DNA of 64,000 nt from Variovorax beijingensis (GCF_003951285.1 NZ_RXFQ01000024.1:33514-97513); one strand, 5' to 3'; counted from the first letter of the stretch, positions 50,476 to 60,285 are shown. The notes: generated by a model not told the origin, from the sequence alone. Numbers and translations are program-made.

Positions 50476-53103
50476 TCACGCGGCCGGCTTGCGCTCGGCC
50501 AGAAAATCCTGAGCGAAGCGCTGCAGCACGCCCCCTGCCTCGTAGATCGAGACTTCCTCGGCAGTGTCCAGCCTGCAGCTGACGGAAACTCGCAGCGATT
50601 CGCCCTTCGCTCGGTGGATGACGAGAGTCAACTCGGCTCGCGGCGCGCGTTGGCCAATCACGTCGTAGGTCTCAGTGCCGTCCAGCCCCAGCGTCAACCG
50701 GCTGATGCCGGGTTTGAACTCCAGCGGCAGCACGCCCATGCCGATCAGGTTGGTGCGGTGGATGCGCTCGAAGCCCTCGGCCACCACCGTCTCTACGCCG
50801 GCCAGACGCACGCCCTTGGCGGCCCAGTCGCGCGACGAGCCTTGGCCATAGTCGGCGCCTGCAATGACGATCAGCGGTTGCTGTCGATCCATGTAGGTTT
50901 CGATAGCCTCCCACATGCGCACGACCTTGCCTTCAGGCTCAACGCGGGCAAGCGAACCGGACCTCACCTGCCCTTTCGCGTCGCGCACCATCTCATTTCT
51001 GAGCGTGGGGTTGGCGAAGGTGGCACGCATCGCGGTGAGGTGATCGCCGCGATGGGTCGCGTAGGAATTGAAGTCTTCCTCGGGCAAGCCCATCCTTTCC
51101 AGGTACTCGCCGGCGGCCGAGTCGGGCAGGATGGCGTTGGAGGGCGACAGGTGGTCGGTTGTGATGTTGTCCGACAAAAGGGCCAGCGGACGCATTCCCT
51201 GGAGGGTCCGCGGGTTCGCCGCGAGTGCCCCGACGCCCTCGGTATCCCAGTAGGGAGGACGGCGGATATAAGTAGACATCGGCCGCCAATCGTACTGGGC
51301 GCTCACCGCTTCGCCGCCATCGGCGCGAATGGCGAACATGGGTTCGTAGACCTGACGGAACATCGCGGGCTTCACACTGGCCCGGACCACGGCATCGATC
51401 TCCTCATCGGCCGGCCAGAGGTCCTTCAGCCGGATCTCCCGGCCGTCTACAACGCCCAGCACGTCTCGCTCGATGTCGAAGCGCATCGTGCCTGCAATGG
51501 CGTAGGCCACGACCAGAGGCGGCGATGCCAGGAAGGCCTGCTTCGCGTAGGGGTGAATGCGGCCGTCGAAGTTGCGGTTGCCGGACAGCACGGCGGTCGC
51601 GTACAGATCGCGGTCGATGATCTCCTGCTGGATCTCCGGATCCAACGCGCCCGACATGCCATTGCAGGTCGTGCACGCAAAGGCCACGATGCCAAAGCCG
51701 AGCTTCTCCAGTTCAAGCAGCAGGCCGGCCTCTTTCAGATAGAGCTCCACGGTTTTCGAACCGGGCGCCAGTGAGGACTTCACCCAGGGCTTGCGAACGA
51801 GCCCCAGCCGGTTGGCGTTGCGCGCCAGCAGGCCCGCCGCGATCACGTTGCGCGGGTTGCTGGTGTTGGTGCAACTGGTGATGGCCGCGATGATCACGGC
51901 ACCGTCTGGCATCAGGCCCTCGGCCTCCTGCGCGCGCGCCTCGTCCAGGCCGACGGCGATGCCGCGCTCAGCCAGGTCGGAGGTGGGCAGGCGCCGATGC
52001 GGATTGGAAGGGCCCGCCATGGCGCGCACGACGGTCGAGAGGTCGAACTGCAGCACTCGCTCGTACGAAACATCCCGCAGCGTGTCGGCCCAAAGGCCCG
52101 CCAACCTGGCGTAGCTCTCGACCAGTTGGACTTGTGCCTCCTCGCGGCCCGTCAGGCGTAGGTATTCGAGCGTCTGCTCGTCGATGTAGAACAGCGCGGC
52201 CGTCGCGCCGTACTCGGGGCACATGTTGGAGATGGTCGCACGATCGCCGATGGTCAGGCTGCGTGCACCCTCGCCGAAGAACTCGAGATAGGCCCCAACC
52301 ACCTTTTCCTTGCGCAGGAACTCCGTCAGTGCCAGCACGATGTCAGTCGCGGTCACCCCCGGCTGCCGCCGCCCGCTCAGTTCCACACCAACGATGTCGG
52401 GCAGACGCATCCACGAGGCGCGGCCCAACATCACGTTCTCCGCTTCCAGGCCGCCGACCCCCACGGCGATGACGCCGAGCGCATCGACATGCGGCGTGTG
52501 GCTGTCCGTGCCCACACAGGTATCGGGAAACGCCAGGCCATCCTGCACGTACACCACGGGTGACATCTTCTCCAGGTTGATCTGGTGCATGATGCCGTTG
52601 CCCGCCGGGATCACCTCGACGTTCGCGAAAGCCCGCTTCGTCCAGTCGATGAAATGAAAGCGATCCTCGTTGCGTCGGTCCTCGATCGCCCGGTTCCTGG
52701 CGAAGGCATCAGGCTCGAAGCCGCCGCATTCCACGGCCAGCGAGTGGTCCACGATCAGTTGCACCGGCACCACGGGGTTGACCTGCGCCGGGTCGCCGCC
52801 CTGGGCCGCGATCGCATCACGAAGGCCCGCCAGGTCCACCAGGGCCGTCTGGCCCAGGATGTCGTGGCACACCACCCGAACCGGATACCACGGGAAGTCT
52901 CGGTCGCGCCGCCGCTCGATGATCTGCAGCAGGCACTCGTCCAGGATATCGGGCTCGCAACGACGAACCAAGTTTTCGGCATGCACTCGCGCGGTGTAGG
53001 ACAGACCGTTCCACGCGCCGGGGCGCAGCGCATCGACGGCCGCGCGCGCGTCGATGTAATCCAGCGCCGTGTCGGAGAGGCGTCTTCTGTAGGGTGTGTT
53101 CAT
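50476..53103 (-). CDS. acnD: Fe/S-dependent 2-methylisocitrate dehydratase (AcnD)
   Basis: 875-residue aconitase-family enzyme that dehydrates 2-methylcitrate together with PrpF. Cluster-ligand regions: ITSCTNTSNPRNVIAAGLLA and ACTTCNGMSGALDPEIQQEI. The swivel domain at the C-terminus has VIAGADYGQGSSRDWAAKGV. The start MNTPYRRRLSDTALDYIDAR resembles known AcnD N-termini. Length is normal. It lies 78 nt after prpC, with a small stem-loop in the gap. Confidence 0.95.
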   Translation of the reverse strand: MNTPYRRRLSDTALDYIDARAAVDALRPGAWNGLSYTARVHAENLVRRCEPDILDECLLQIIERRRDRDFPWYPVRVVCHDILGQTALVDLAGLRDAIAAQGGDPAQVNPVVPVQLIVDHSLAVECGGFEPDAFARNRAIEDRRNEDRFHFIDWTKRAFANVEVIPAGNGIMHQINLEKMSPVVYVQDGLAFPDTCVGTDSHTPHVDALGVIAVGVGGLEAENVMLGRASWMRLPDIVGVELSGRRQPGVTATDIVLALTEFLRKEKVVGAYLEFFGEGARSLTIGDRATISNMCPEYGATAALFYIDEQTLEYLRLTGREEAQVQLVESYARLAGLWADTLRDVSYERVLQFDLSTVVRAMAGPSNPHRRLPTSDLAERGIAVGLDEARAQEAEGLMPDGAVIIAAITSCTNTSNPRNVIAAGLLARNANRLGLVRKPWVKSSLAPGSKTVELYLKEAGLLLELEKLGFGIVAFACTTCNGMSGALDPEIQQEIIDRDLYATAVLSGNRNFDGRIHPYAKQAFLASPPLVVAYAIAGTMRFDIERDVLGVVDGREIRLKDLWPADEEIDAVVRASVKPAMFRQVYEPMFAIRADGGEAVSAQYDWRPMSTYIRRPPYWDTEGVGALAANPRTLQGMRPLALLSDNITTDHLSPSNAILPDSAAGEYLERMGLPEEDFNSYATHRGDHLTAMRATFANPTLRNEMVRDAKGQVRSGSLARVEPEGKVVRMWEAIETYMDRQQPLIVIAGADYGQGSSRDWAAKGVRLAGVETVVAEGFERIHRTNLIGMGVLPLEFKPGISRLTLGLDGTETYDVIGQRAPRAELTLVIHRAKGESLRVSVSCRLDTAEEVSIYEAGGVLQRFAQDFLAERKPAA

Positions 53104-53151
53104 GGGGCGAGAGGAAACATGGCGGCGGTTAAGGCCTGTGGATGCATGACA

Positions 53152-53169
53152 GCCCGATCGCTTTCGGGC
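53152..53169 (-). other. intercistronic stem-loop between prpC and acnD
   Basis: GCCCGA-TCGCTT-TCGGGC: six-base perfect arms with a six-base loop in the 78-nt prpC-acnD gap. No T-run. It may stabilise prpC mRNA or partly separate expression of the two genes. Confidence 0.35.
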
Positions 53170-53181
53170 CAAAACGGAAGC

Positions 53182-54336
53182 TCAGCGCCGATCCTCGATC
53201 GGCACGAACTTTTGGTCCTCGGGACCTGTGTAGTTGGCGCTCGGACGGATGATCTTGTTGTCGATGCGCTGTTCGATCACGTGGGCGGCCCAGCCGCTGG
53301 TACGGGCGATCACGAAGAGTGGCGTGAACATCGCGGTTGGCACGCCCATCATGTGATAGCTCACGGCGCTGAACCAGTCCAGGTTGGGGAACATCTTCTT
53401 GACCTCCCACATCACCGATTCCAGTCGGTCGGCGATGTTGTACATCTTGGTCGAACCGGCTTCCTCCGACAGTTGCCTGGCCACGCCCTTGATGATCACG
53501 TTGCGGGGATCGCTCACGGTGTAGACCGGATGGCCGAAACCAATCACGACTTCCTTGGCTTCAACGCGCCGGCGGATGTCGGCCTCTGCCTCGTCGGGGT
53601 TGTCGTAGCGCTTCTGAATCTCGAACGCCACCTCGTTGGCGCCTCCATGCTTTGGCCCGCGCAGCGCACCGATCGCGCCGGCGACGGCCGAGTACATGTC
53701 GCTGCCGGTGCCGGCAATCACACGCGCCGTGAAGGTTGAGGCGTTGAACTCATGCTCGGCGTACAGGTTCAGCGAGGTATGCATCGCGCGCACCCACGCC
53801 TGTGCGGGCTTCACGCCGTGCAGCAGGTGCAGGAAATGGCCGCCGATCGAATCGTCTTCGGTCTCCACCTCGATGCGTTTGCCCTGGGTGCTCCAGTGAT
53901 ACCAGTACAGCAGCATGGATCCCAGCGACGCCATCAGGCGATCGGCGATGTCACGCGCACCGGGCAGGCTGTGGTCATCCTTCTCCGGCAGGATGCAGCC
54001 CAGCGCCGAAACGCCGGTTCGCATCACGTCCATGGGTTGTGCGCCGGCGGGTAGTTTCTCGAGTGCCTCCTTCACGCTGGCAGGCAAACCGCGCATGGCG
54101 CGCAACCTTGCCCTATAGGCCTTGAGTTCCGGGCCGCTCGGAAGCTTGCCGTGCACGAGCAAGTGCGCGATCTCTTCGAATTCGCAGACTTCCGCGATGT
54201 CGAGGATGTCGTAACCGCGGTAGTGCAGGTCATTGCCGGTGCGCCCGACGGTACAGAGCGCGGTATTGCCTGCCGTCACGCCGGACAGAGCGACGGATTT
54301 CTTCGGCTTGAAGGACGCGGTAGGGGCTTCGGTCAT
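53182..54336 (-). CDS. prpC: 2-methylcitrate synthase
   Basis: 384-residue PrpC, condensing propionyl-CoA with oxaloacetate. KKSVALSGVTAGNTALCTVG is the PrpC-type start. PMDVMRTGVSALGC, GPKHGGANEVAF and GFGHPVYTVSDPR carry catalytic and CoA-binding residues, and WFSAVSYHMMGVPTAMFTPL is the end-domain block. First gene of the methylcitrate operon, divergent from its likely ScfR-type regulator 134 nt away. Confidence 0.96.
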   Translation of the reverse strand: MTEAPTASFKPKKSVALSGVTAGNTALCTVGRTGNDLHYRGYDILDIAEVCEFEEIAHLLVHGKLPSGPELKAYRARLRAMRGLPASVKEALEKLPAGAQPMDVMRTGVSALGCILPEKDDHSLPGARDIADRLMASLGSMLLYWYHWSTQGKRIEVETEDDSIGGHFLHLLHGVKPAQAWVRAMHTSLNLYAEHEFNASTFTARVIAGTGSDMYSAVAGAIGALRGPKHGGANEVAFEIQKRYDNPDEAEADIRRRVEAKEVVIGFGHPVYTVSDPRNVIIKGVARQLSEEAGSTKMYNIADRLESVMWEVKKMFPNLDWFSAVSYHMMGVPTAMFTPLFVIARTSGWAAHVIEQRIDNKIIRPSANYTGPEDQKFVPIEDRR

Positions 54337-54366
54337 CGCAAGGCTCACTTTCGATCTCGTGTTGTG

Positions 54367-54459
54367 TTTGCAATCTTCGCAGCGGACAATGAGGCTGACT
54401 AGTGTTGAATTGGCGTAGATTTGTGAAAGCCTTTCAGCCAAGTTGCAATGTTTGCGAAG
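54367..54459. promoter_or_regulatory. candidate operator pair in prpC/ScfR divergent promoter
   Basis: Two related sites: TTTGCAATCTTCGCA (54367-54381) and TTGCAATGTTTGCGAAG (54443-54459), each joining a TTGCAA to a TTCGCA/TTTGCGAA-type half. They resemble the TTTGCAAA cores bound by RamB-type regulators of the same protein family. One site lies near each divergent gene. Confidence 0.45.
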
Positions 54460-54470
54460 TACCACTCACG

Positions 54471-56012
54471 ATGCACAAGACATTCATGGGCGTGCGCCTC
54501 AAGACTCTGCGGGAGCAGCGCGGACTGACACAGGCCGCCCTGGCGCAGACACTTGGCCTGTCACCCAGCTACTTGAATCAGATCGAGAACAACCAACGGC
54601 CCCTGACGGTGCCGGTATTGCTGCGGCTGCAATCAAGCCTTGGGGTCGACCTGCAGTTCTTCTCGGAAGATGAAGAGGCCCGCCTCATCTCGGAACTACG
54701 GGAAGTGGTGGCCGAGGCTGGTGCGCAAGAGCCTGTTTCCATGGCCGAGGTGCAAGCCATGGTCGGTCAATTGCCAGCCATGGCGCAGGTCCTGGTGCGT
54801 CTGCACAAGCGTTGCCGGAATGCCGAGGAACGCCTGATGCTCCTGGCCGACGGCATTGACGGCGATCACAATCCCCAGCGCTCCGCGATGCCGTTGCAGC
54901 CCTACGAAGAGGTGCGCGATTTCTTCTATGAACGGCACAACCATATGGCGGTGCTAGACGAACGCGCAGAGCAGCTGTTCGAACAATTGCACCGCGATGC
55001 CAACGCCGAGCGAGCGAGCAAAATCACCGACGAAGGCGCTCCCATCGCCGGAGGCGACTTGGTCGCGTTGCTGGAACGGCACCTGTCCAAACGGCATGGC
55101 GTCTCCACAATCAACGCACGCCGTAGCGGCAACGACGCCGAGGTCGTCCGTGCATTTGACCCTTCAAGCCGCACCTTGAGCCTCTCGGCCGACATAGAGC
55201 CAGGCCAACGGGCATTTCAACTCGCCACACAGATCGCGCGACTCGATGCGGCCGATCTGATCGAATCGTTCGCAACCCATGAAAGCTTTGGCAGCGACGA
55301 AGCCCGCGCGCTGGCCCGCATCGGCTTTGCCAGCTACTTTGCGGGCGCCCTGCTGCTGCCCTATCGCCGCTTCCTGGCCGAGGCGGAAGCCTTGCGCTAT
55401 GACATCGACCTGCTCAGCCAGCACTTCAGAGTGAGCTTTGAAACCGTGTGCCACCGCCTCTCAACCATGCAGCGACCGGACGCGAAGGGAATTCCGTTCT
55501 TCTTCGTGCGCGTGGACCGCGCCGGCAACATCTCCAAGCGCCAATCCGCCACGGACTTCCACTTCTCGCGCACGGGCGGCACCTGCCCACTGTGGAATGT
55601 GTACCAGGCATTCGCCCAGCCCGGTGAGATCCTGACGCAACTCGCGCAGATGCCCGACGGGCGTACCTACTTGTGGATCGCGCGGTGCATATCACGCCGG
55701 CGAGGGGGGTTCGCAGCGCCCGCGCGCACCTTTGCCGTCGCGTTGGGATGCGACGTGCGGCACGCTCACCGGCTCGTGTACGCAACCGGACTCGACCTCC
55801 GAGATCCTACAGCCGCAACGCCGATCGGTGCCGGCTGCAAGGTCTGTGAGCGCGAGGACTGTGCCCAGAGGGCGTTCCCAGCCATCGGCCGAGAGCTTCA
55901 GGTCAACGAGAACGTGCGCCAGTTCGCACCGTATGCCAACGCGCCTCAGACAGAGCCCAAAGCGATGCGCACGGTGCGACCGGAGCCACTTGCACGCAGG
56001 CAACGCACCTGA
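54471..56012 (+). CDS. short-chain fatty acyl regulator (ScfR/RamB-type XRE-family protein)
   Basis: 513-residue regulator with an N-terminal XRE helix-turn-helix (residues about 8-63: GLTQAALAQTLGLSPSYLNQ). A central IrrE/ImmA-like region follows (ARIGFASYFAGALLLPYRRF, with degenerate metal motif), then a C-terminal DUF2083-like domain with Cys456, Cys459 and Cys464 in CKVCEREDC. This architecture regulates glyoxylate and methylcitrate genes in response to acyl-CoA in actinobacteria and proteobacteria. Divergent from prpC, its likely target. Start at ATG 54471, as the HTH begins soon after. Confidence 0.92.
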   Translation: MHKTFMGVRLKTLREQRGLTQAALAQTLGLSPSYLNQIENNQRPLTVPVLLRLQSSLGVDLQFFSEDEEARLISELREVVAEAGAQEPVSMAEVQAMVGQLPAMAQVLVRLHKRCRNAEERLMLLADGIDGDHNPQRSAMPLQPYEEVRDFFYERHNHMAVLDERAEQLFEQLHRDANAERASKITDEGAPIAGGDLVALLERHLSKRHGVSTINARRSGNDAEVVRAFDPSSRTLSLSADIEPGQRAFQLATQIARLDAADLIESFATHESFGSDEARALARIGFASYFAGALLLPYRRFLAEAEALRYDIDLLSQHFRVSFETVCHRLSTMQRPDAKGIPFFFVRVDRAGNISKRQSATDFHFSRTGGTCPLWNVYQAFAQPGEILTQLAQMPDGRTYLWIARCISRRRGGFAAPARTFAVALGCDVRHAHRLVYATGLDLRDPTAATPIGAGCKVCEREDCAQRAFPAIGRELQVNENVRQFAPYANAPQTEPKAMRTVRPEPLARRQRT

Positions 56013-56101
56013 GAAGCACGACTGGATTGCTCCAAAGTCTGCTCCTTGCTCTCTGCAAGTGCCCGGGAGATTGGATGCCGCGCACGCTCCTACCGCTCGC
56101 C

Positions 56102-57442
56102 TCAGGTCAGCTCCGCAAGCGCTTCACTGACACCTTGCTCCCGCAACGGAGAGTCCGCGCCGTTCCGATGCAGCGCCGCGTCGGAAGGCACCGGCGTTGC
56201 GCAGTCCTTGTGGATGACCCCATCCTTCATCACGAGCTGAATCTTCGCCGGGTCCGTCAACAGCGCGAGATTCTTGAGGGGATCGCCATCCACCAGAACG
56301 ATGTCGGCCAAGCAGCCCGCTTTCAGTTGGCCGAGTTCGTCGGGCCTTTGCATGATCTGGCCGCCGAGCTGAGTTGCAGCGAGCAAGGCCTCCTTGGGCG
56401 TCATGCCGATGTAGTCGACAAAGTACTGGAGATCGTTGGCATTGGTGCCGTGCGGCATCCATGCAAAGCCATAGTCGCCGCCCGGAAGGATGCGGATTCC
56501 GCGCTTGTGCATTTCGCGCAGCGAGGCTGACGCAATTTCCAGTTCCCGCTTGTAGCCCATCTGCGTGGCCACGGCCTCGGTAATTCCGTATTCGGCGGCG
56601 TTGTAAGTGGTACGGATCAACCAACCGATGCCCGGTGCGACAAAGTGCTTGTCCTTCGCGGCTTCGAGCATGTCCAGCGCCTCGGCATCAGCAAAACTGG
56701 CGTGGTAGACCATTTCGATGCCGTGGCGCACGCACTGCTTGACCGATTCGCTGGACCGGGCGTGCGCTGCCATGCGCTTGCCATAGCGCTTGGCCTCCTG
56801 CGCCAGCATTGCCACCTCGTCCTCAGCAAACGGGGACATCTCCGCCGGCAGGCCCGCGATGTACTCACCGGAAAGGTTGATCTTCAAATGGTCGACGCCA
56901 TACTTGATGAAAGTACGCGCCGATCTGCGGATTTCCTCGGGTCCGCTGCAGACGCTGCCGAAGCTCAGCTCCTCGAACTTCATGTGCGGCAGCGTGTTGT
57001 CCCCGAGCGCGCCGATCGTCGTGATTTCCTGGCTGCCCGCGAGATAGCGCGGGCCGGGAAACTCCCCGGCGTCGATGGCATTGCGCAGCACCACGTCGAG
57101 CCGCGGCTTGGCGGCCGCCGCGCCGATGGCGGAAGTCCAGCCCATGTCCAGATAGCGCTTGGCTACCCGTACACACCAGAGCATGTGCTCCTCGGGCGGC
57201 ATGAATTGGATCGCGGCGAGCGAAGGCTGGTCATTCCATGAGAAATGCGTGTGCGCCTCGGTCATGCCGGGCATGAGGAAGCGGCCCCTGCCCTCGATCA
57301 CTCGGGCGTCGTCGGTGCTGACTTTCTGCGGTGCGCGCGCAACTTCGAGGATGCGCTTTCCTTCGACAAGAACATCGCCCACATAGGGGTCCTCGCCGGT
57401 GCCATCGAAGATGCGGACATTGGTGAATGCAGTGCGGGTCAT
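56102..57442 (-). CDS. amidohydrolase-family metal-dependent hydrolase
   Basis: 446-residue amidohydrolase resembling imidazolonepropionase and prolidase-like members. Metal ligands: His-x-His in EAHTHFSW, Lys in DHLKINLSGEY, His in MAAHARSS, His in MVYHASFAD and Asp in LPGGDYGFAW. The beta-sandwich ends are NVRIFDGTGEDPYVGDVLVEG and LGQLKAGCLADIVLVDGDPL. It probably hydrolyses an amide, lactam or cyclic ester. Last gene of a three-hydrolase unit starting at 59167. Confidence 0.9.
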   Translation of the reverse strand: MTRTAFTNVRIFDGTGEDPYVGDVLVEGKRILEVARAPQKVSTDDARVIEGRGRFLMPGMTEAHTHFSWNDQPSLAAIQFMPPEEHMLWCVRVAKRYLDMGWTSAIGAAAAKPRLDVVLRNAIDAGEFPGPRYLAGSQEITTIGALGDNTLPHMKFEELSFGSVCSGPEEIRRSARTFIKYGVDHLKINLSGEYIAGLPAEMSPFAEDEVAMLAQEAKRYGKRMAAHARSSESVKQCVRHGIEMVYHASFADAEALDMLEAAKDKHFVAPGIGWLIRTTYNAAEYGITEAVATQMGYKRELEIASASLREMHKRGIRILPGGDYGFAWMPHGTNANDLQYFVDYIGMTPKEALLAATQLGGQIMQRPDELGQLKAGCLADIVLVDGDPLKNLALLTDPAKIQLVMKDGVIHKDCATPVPSDAALHRNGADSPLREQGVSEALAELT

Positions 57443-57506
57443 GACATGTCTCCTCCGGTCGTGGATGCCGGAAATGGTGGATGAAACCTAAGAACCTGGA
57501 AAAAAA

Positions 57507-58289
57507 TCAACGCAACGATGCATGGAACCGTTCGAGTTCCTGCATGCAGCGTTGCGGCTTCTCGAAGGTCGTCCAGTGGCCGCAGCCGTCGAAGACCACC
57601 TGTCGCGATCCGGCAATGCGTGCAGCCATCACAGCGACATTGGCTGGCGGTGCGACGCCGTCCTGATCGCCGGTCACGAGCAAGGCGGGTACGCCGATCT
57701 GTTCGATCTCCGCCGACTGCGCGGCAGCCAGCGCCTCGCAGCTTTGCGCATATCCCTCGGGAGGCTGACGCATCACGCTTTCACGCACCAACGCGAGCAC
57801 TGCGGGCTGCCCGGCCTTCGTCTCCCGGCTGGTGGCTCCTTTCACGATGGCATCGGCAATCTCCTGCATCGCCGCCACCCCGCCACGCGCGGCCGCCGCG
57901 CGCGCCAGGATGTTCGGCCTGGCCGCGTCAGGCGGCGCAACCAGTGGGCCGAAAAGCGCCAGCGACTTGACCTTGGCGGGATTGCGAACTGCGAGGTGCT
58001 GTGCAACGATGGTCCCGAGCGAGTGCGCGGCGACATGCACCGTCTTGATGCCAAGCGCCGAGAGCAAGGCTTCGAGCTGCAATGCGTAGCCTTCGATCGA
58101 GAGCGGCTCCTGCAAGAGCGGTGAGCGGGCACTGCCGGGCAAGTCCGGCCGGATCACCTTGAAATCTGACAACGCTGCAAGAAGCGGCGTCCAAGTGTTC
58201 GACGAGCCGCCGAGCCCGTGGATGCACAGCAGTGCATCACCGTCGCCATCGATCTCGACGGCCAGACCACGGATGAGTTGTGTCGCCAT
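57507..58289 (-). CDS. alpha/beta hydrolase
   Basis: 260-residue alpha/beta-hydrolase. Catalytic Ser90 in AAHSLGT, Asp in VTGDQDGVAPP, His in FDGCGHWTTFEKP, and the oxyanion stretch LLCIHGLGGSSNTW. The pattern is like enol-lactonases and meta-cleavage-product hydrolases. It starts 8 nt after the FAH-family gene, so it may act on the same pathway intermediate. Substrate unknown. Confidence 0.88.
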   Translation of the reverse strand: MATQLIRGLAVEIDGDGDALLCIHGLGGSSNTWTPLLAALSDFKVIRPDLPGSARSPLLQEPLSIEGYALQLEALLSALGIKTVHVAAHSLGTIVAQHLAVRNPAKVKSLALFGPLVAPPDAARPNILARAAAARGGVAAMQEIADAIVKGATSRETKAGQPAVLALVRESVMRQPPEGYAQSCEALAAAQSAEIEQIGVPALLVTGDQDGVAPPANVAVMAARIAGSRQVVFDGCGHWTTFEKPQRCMQELERFHASLR

Positions 58290-58297
58290 GGTGCGGC

Positions 58298-59167
58298 TCA
58301 GACGAACTTGTTCTCGATGATGCCGAGGCCATCGATCTCGACGCGCACCACATCACCAGACTTCAAGTACTGCGGCGGCGTCATTCCCATGCCGACTCCT
58401 GCCGGCGTGCCGGTGGCGATCACGTCGCCCGGATACAGCATGATGCCGCGCGAAATGGTTTCGATCAGCGTCGGAATGTCGAAGATCATGTTCTCCGTGG
58501 GGCCATCCTGACGCAACTCACCGTTGACCCAGCAGCGCACGCGCGTCTTGGTGCCGTCGAATTCGTCCGCTGTCGCGACCCAAGGCCCCATCGGGCAGAA
58601 GGTGTCGAAGGACTTGCCGAGGTCCCACTGCCCGTGACGGATCTGCACGTCGCGCGCCGTCACGTCGTTGATCACCGTGTAGCCGAAGACATGGTCCATC
58701 GCCGCAGCACGCGTGATGTTCTTGCCGCCCTTGCCGATGATGACGGCGAGCTCGGCCTCGTAGTCGATCTGGGTCGAGACCTCGGCGGGAACCAGCACGT
58801 CGTCATGCGGACCGACCACGCATTCCGGTACCTTGGTGAAAACGATCGGCCACTCGTCGGTCTTGGCGCTGTTGTCCTTGAAGACCGAGGCCGAGAGTTC
58901 CTTGGCGTGCGCGTGATAGTTGCGCCCAACACACCAGAGATTGCGGCGCGGCTTGGGCAGCGGCGCGTCGAGCGTTACTTCGGCCATCTTGACTTTGGGG
59001 CCGCTCGACGAAGGCAGCGCGCCGCCCCCGGCCACTGTTTCGATGATGCTCAAGATGCCCGCATCCGACTGCGCGGACGATAGGTCGAGGGGCTGGATTG
59101 ACAGTCCGTCGCCGGAAACCACGCCCACTTTCCGGGTGCCGTCGATGATGAAGGTTGCGATGCGCAT
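58298..59167 (-). CDS. fumarylacetoacetate hydrolase (FAH)-family protein
   Basis: 289-residue FAH-superfamily enzyme cleaving or decarboxylating a beta-diketo-type acid. CVGRNYHAHAKE (active-site His) and IDYEAELAVIIGKGG (metal-binding Glu pair) are present, with FGYTVINDVTARDVQ and YPGDVIATGTPAGVGMGMTP completing the pattern. The N-terminal domain starts MRIATFIIDGTRKVGVV, which fixes the start at 59167. First gene of the unit, divergent from an AraC regulator. Confidence 0.92.
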   Translation of the reverse strand: MRIATFIIDGTRKVGVVSGDGLSIQPLDLSSAQSDAGILSIIETVAGGGALPSSSGPKVKMAEVTLDAPLPKPRRNLWCVGRNYHAHAKELSASVFKDNSAKTDEWPIVFTKVPECVVGPHDDVLVPAEVSTQIDYEAELAVIIGKGGKNITRAAAMDHVFGYTVINDVTARDVQIRHGQWDLGKSFDTFCPMGPWVATADEFDGTKTRVRCWVNGELRQDGPTENMIFDIPTLIETISRGIMLYPGDVIATGTPAGVGMGMTPPQYLKSGDVVRVEIDGLGIIENKFV

Positions 59168-59390
59168 TTCGGTTTGCTCCTGGGATTTGCCTTGCTGGCC
59201 GCGGCGCCGATGGACGTGCCGCAGGGACGGATCAACTGTAGAAAAAAGAGCCTTCGAGGGCTTATCGAAGCATCCGGCGACGTATCGGGGAGTCAGGTGA
59301 AGTGCTAGGGAGTTACCCGGGGACGGCTCCCTGCCAGACCGGTCCGGACGAACAATTGCGCCTTTGACCCATGATTCAAGGACCCGAAAG

Positions 59391-60248
59391 ATGTCGGAGG
59401 CATACGCACTGCACGAAGGGGCGTTCGGTACGGCGATCGTTCTGGAATCACGTGCGAACCTGGTCGCGCACGCGCATTCAGAATCGCAGCTTGCACTGTG
59501 GCTCGGCGGCACGCGCGCCGTCGCCCACGTGGGTAGCGAAGTCGTGCCCTATGGCGAAGACGTCGCGCTCGGCGTCAATGCCTTCGAAGCGCACGACATG
59601 GTCATGGAAAGCAGCGGCGGCTCCTGCCTCTTCCTGGTCTTCATGATCTCGCGGCAATGGCTGGACGATCTTGGAAACGCAAAGGGACGAAGCTTTCGGT
59701 TTCCGTCGCCTCGCGTTCCAATCAACGGCGTGCTTCGCCGCTCGTGCTGGCGTGTGCTCGACCTGATCATCTCCGCGCAAGAGGCCCATTCGGCAGTGGA
59801 CAGCGAGGTGGAACGGCTGCTGGAGGCGGCGATTGCGACTTCGGCCGCCGGCGCCGACGACACGCCTGCCGGCGTCATGATGCTCGACCAGCGGCTACGC
59901 CGAGCGATCTCATATATGCGAGAGCATGTCTCCGAGATCACCACCATTGACGAGATCGCCGCCAAGGTGGGGCTCTCGCGCGGTCACTTCTTCGCCCTGT
60001 TCCGGGACCAGCTCAACACGACGCCGCAGGTCTTCTGGAGCGGCGTGCGCGTCGAGGAAGCTATGCGTCGCGTGGCCGAAGGCAGCGCTTTGACCCAAGT
60101 GGCGCTGGATCTCGGCTTCTCTGCGCCTGGAAACTTTTCTCGCTTCTTCAAGGAGCACACCGGGGTCTCGCCATCGATCTTCAAGCGGGCAGCGCGAGAG
60201 CCTATGCCAGTAACCGTGACTGGAATTCCGCGGGAGCCAAAAATCTAG
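59391..60248 (+). CDS. AraC-family transcriptional regulator
   Basis: 285-residue AraC regulator. The N-terminal cupin-like half has LVAHAHSESQLALWLGG. The C-terminal two-HTH domain (about residues 178-275) includes IDEIAAKVGLSRGHFFALFR and VALDLGFSAPGNFSRFFKEH. Start at 59391 with AAGGA upstream; TTG 59364 was rejected. Divergent from the FAH, hydrolase and amidohydrolase unit, which it probably activates. Confidence 0.92.
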   Translation: MSEAYALHEGAFGTAIVLESRANLVAHAHSESQLALWLGGTRAVAHVGSEVVPYGEDVALGVNAFEAHDMVMESSGGSCLFLVFMISRQWLDDLGNAKGRSFRFPSPRVPINGVLRRSCWRVLDLIISAQEAHSAVDSEVERLLEAAIATSAAGADDTPAGVMMLDQRLRRAISYMREHVSEITTIDEIAAKVGLSRGHFFALFRDQLNTTPQVFWSGVRVEEAMRRVAEGSALTQVALDLGFSAPGNFSRFFKEHTGVSPSIFKRAAREPMPVTVTGIPREPKI

Positions 60249-60270
60249 CTGCATGCGTGCGCATCACGCT

Positions 60271-60285
60271 GGGGCAGGTTGCCCC
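60271..60285. terminator. small stem-loop between convergent AraC and sensor kinase genes
   Basis: GGGGCA-GGT-TGCCCC, six-base perfect stem and three-base loop in the 92-nt convergent gap. The T-run is missing on both strands, so it is a weak bidirectional terminator at best. Confidence 0.35.
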
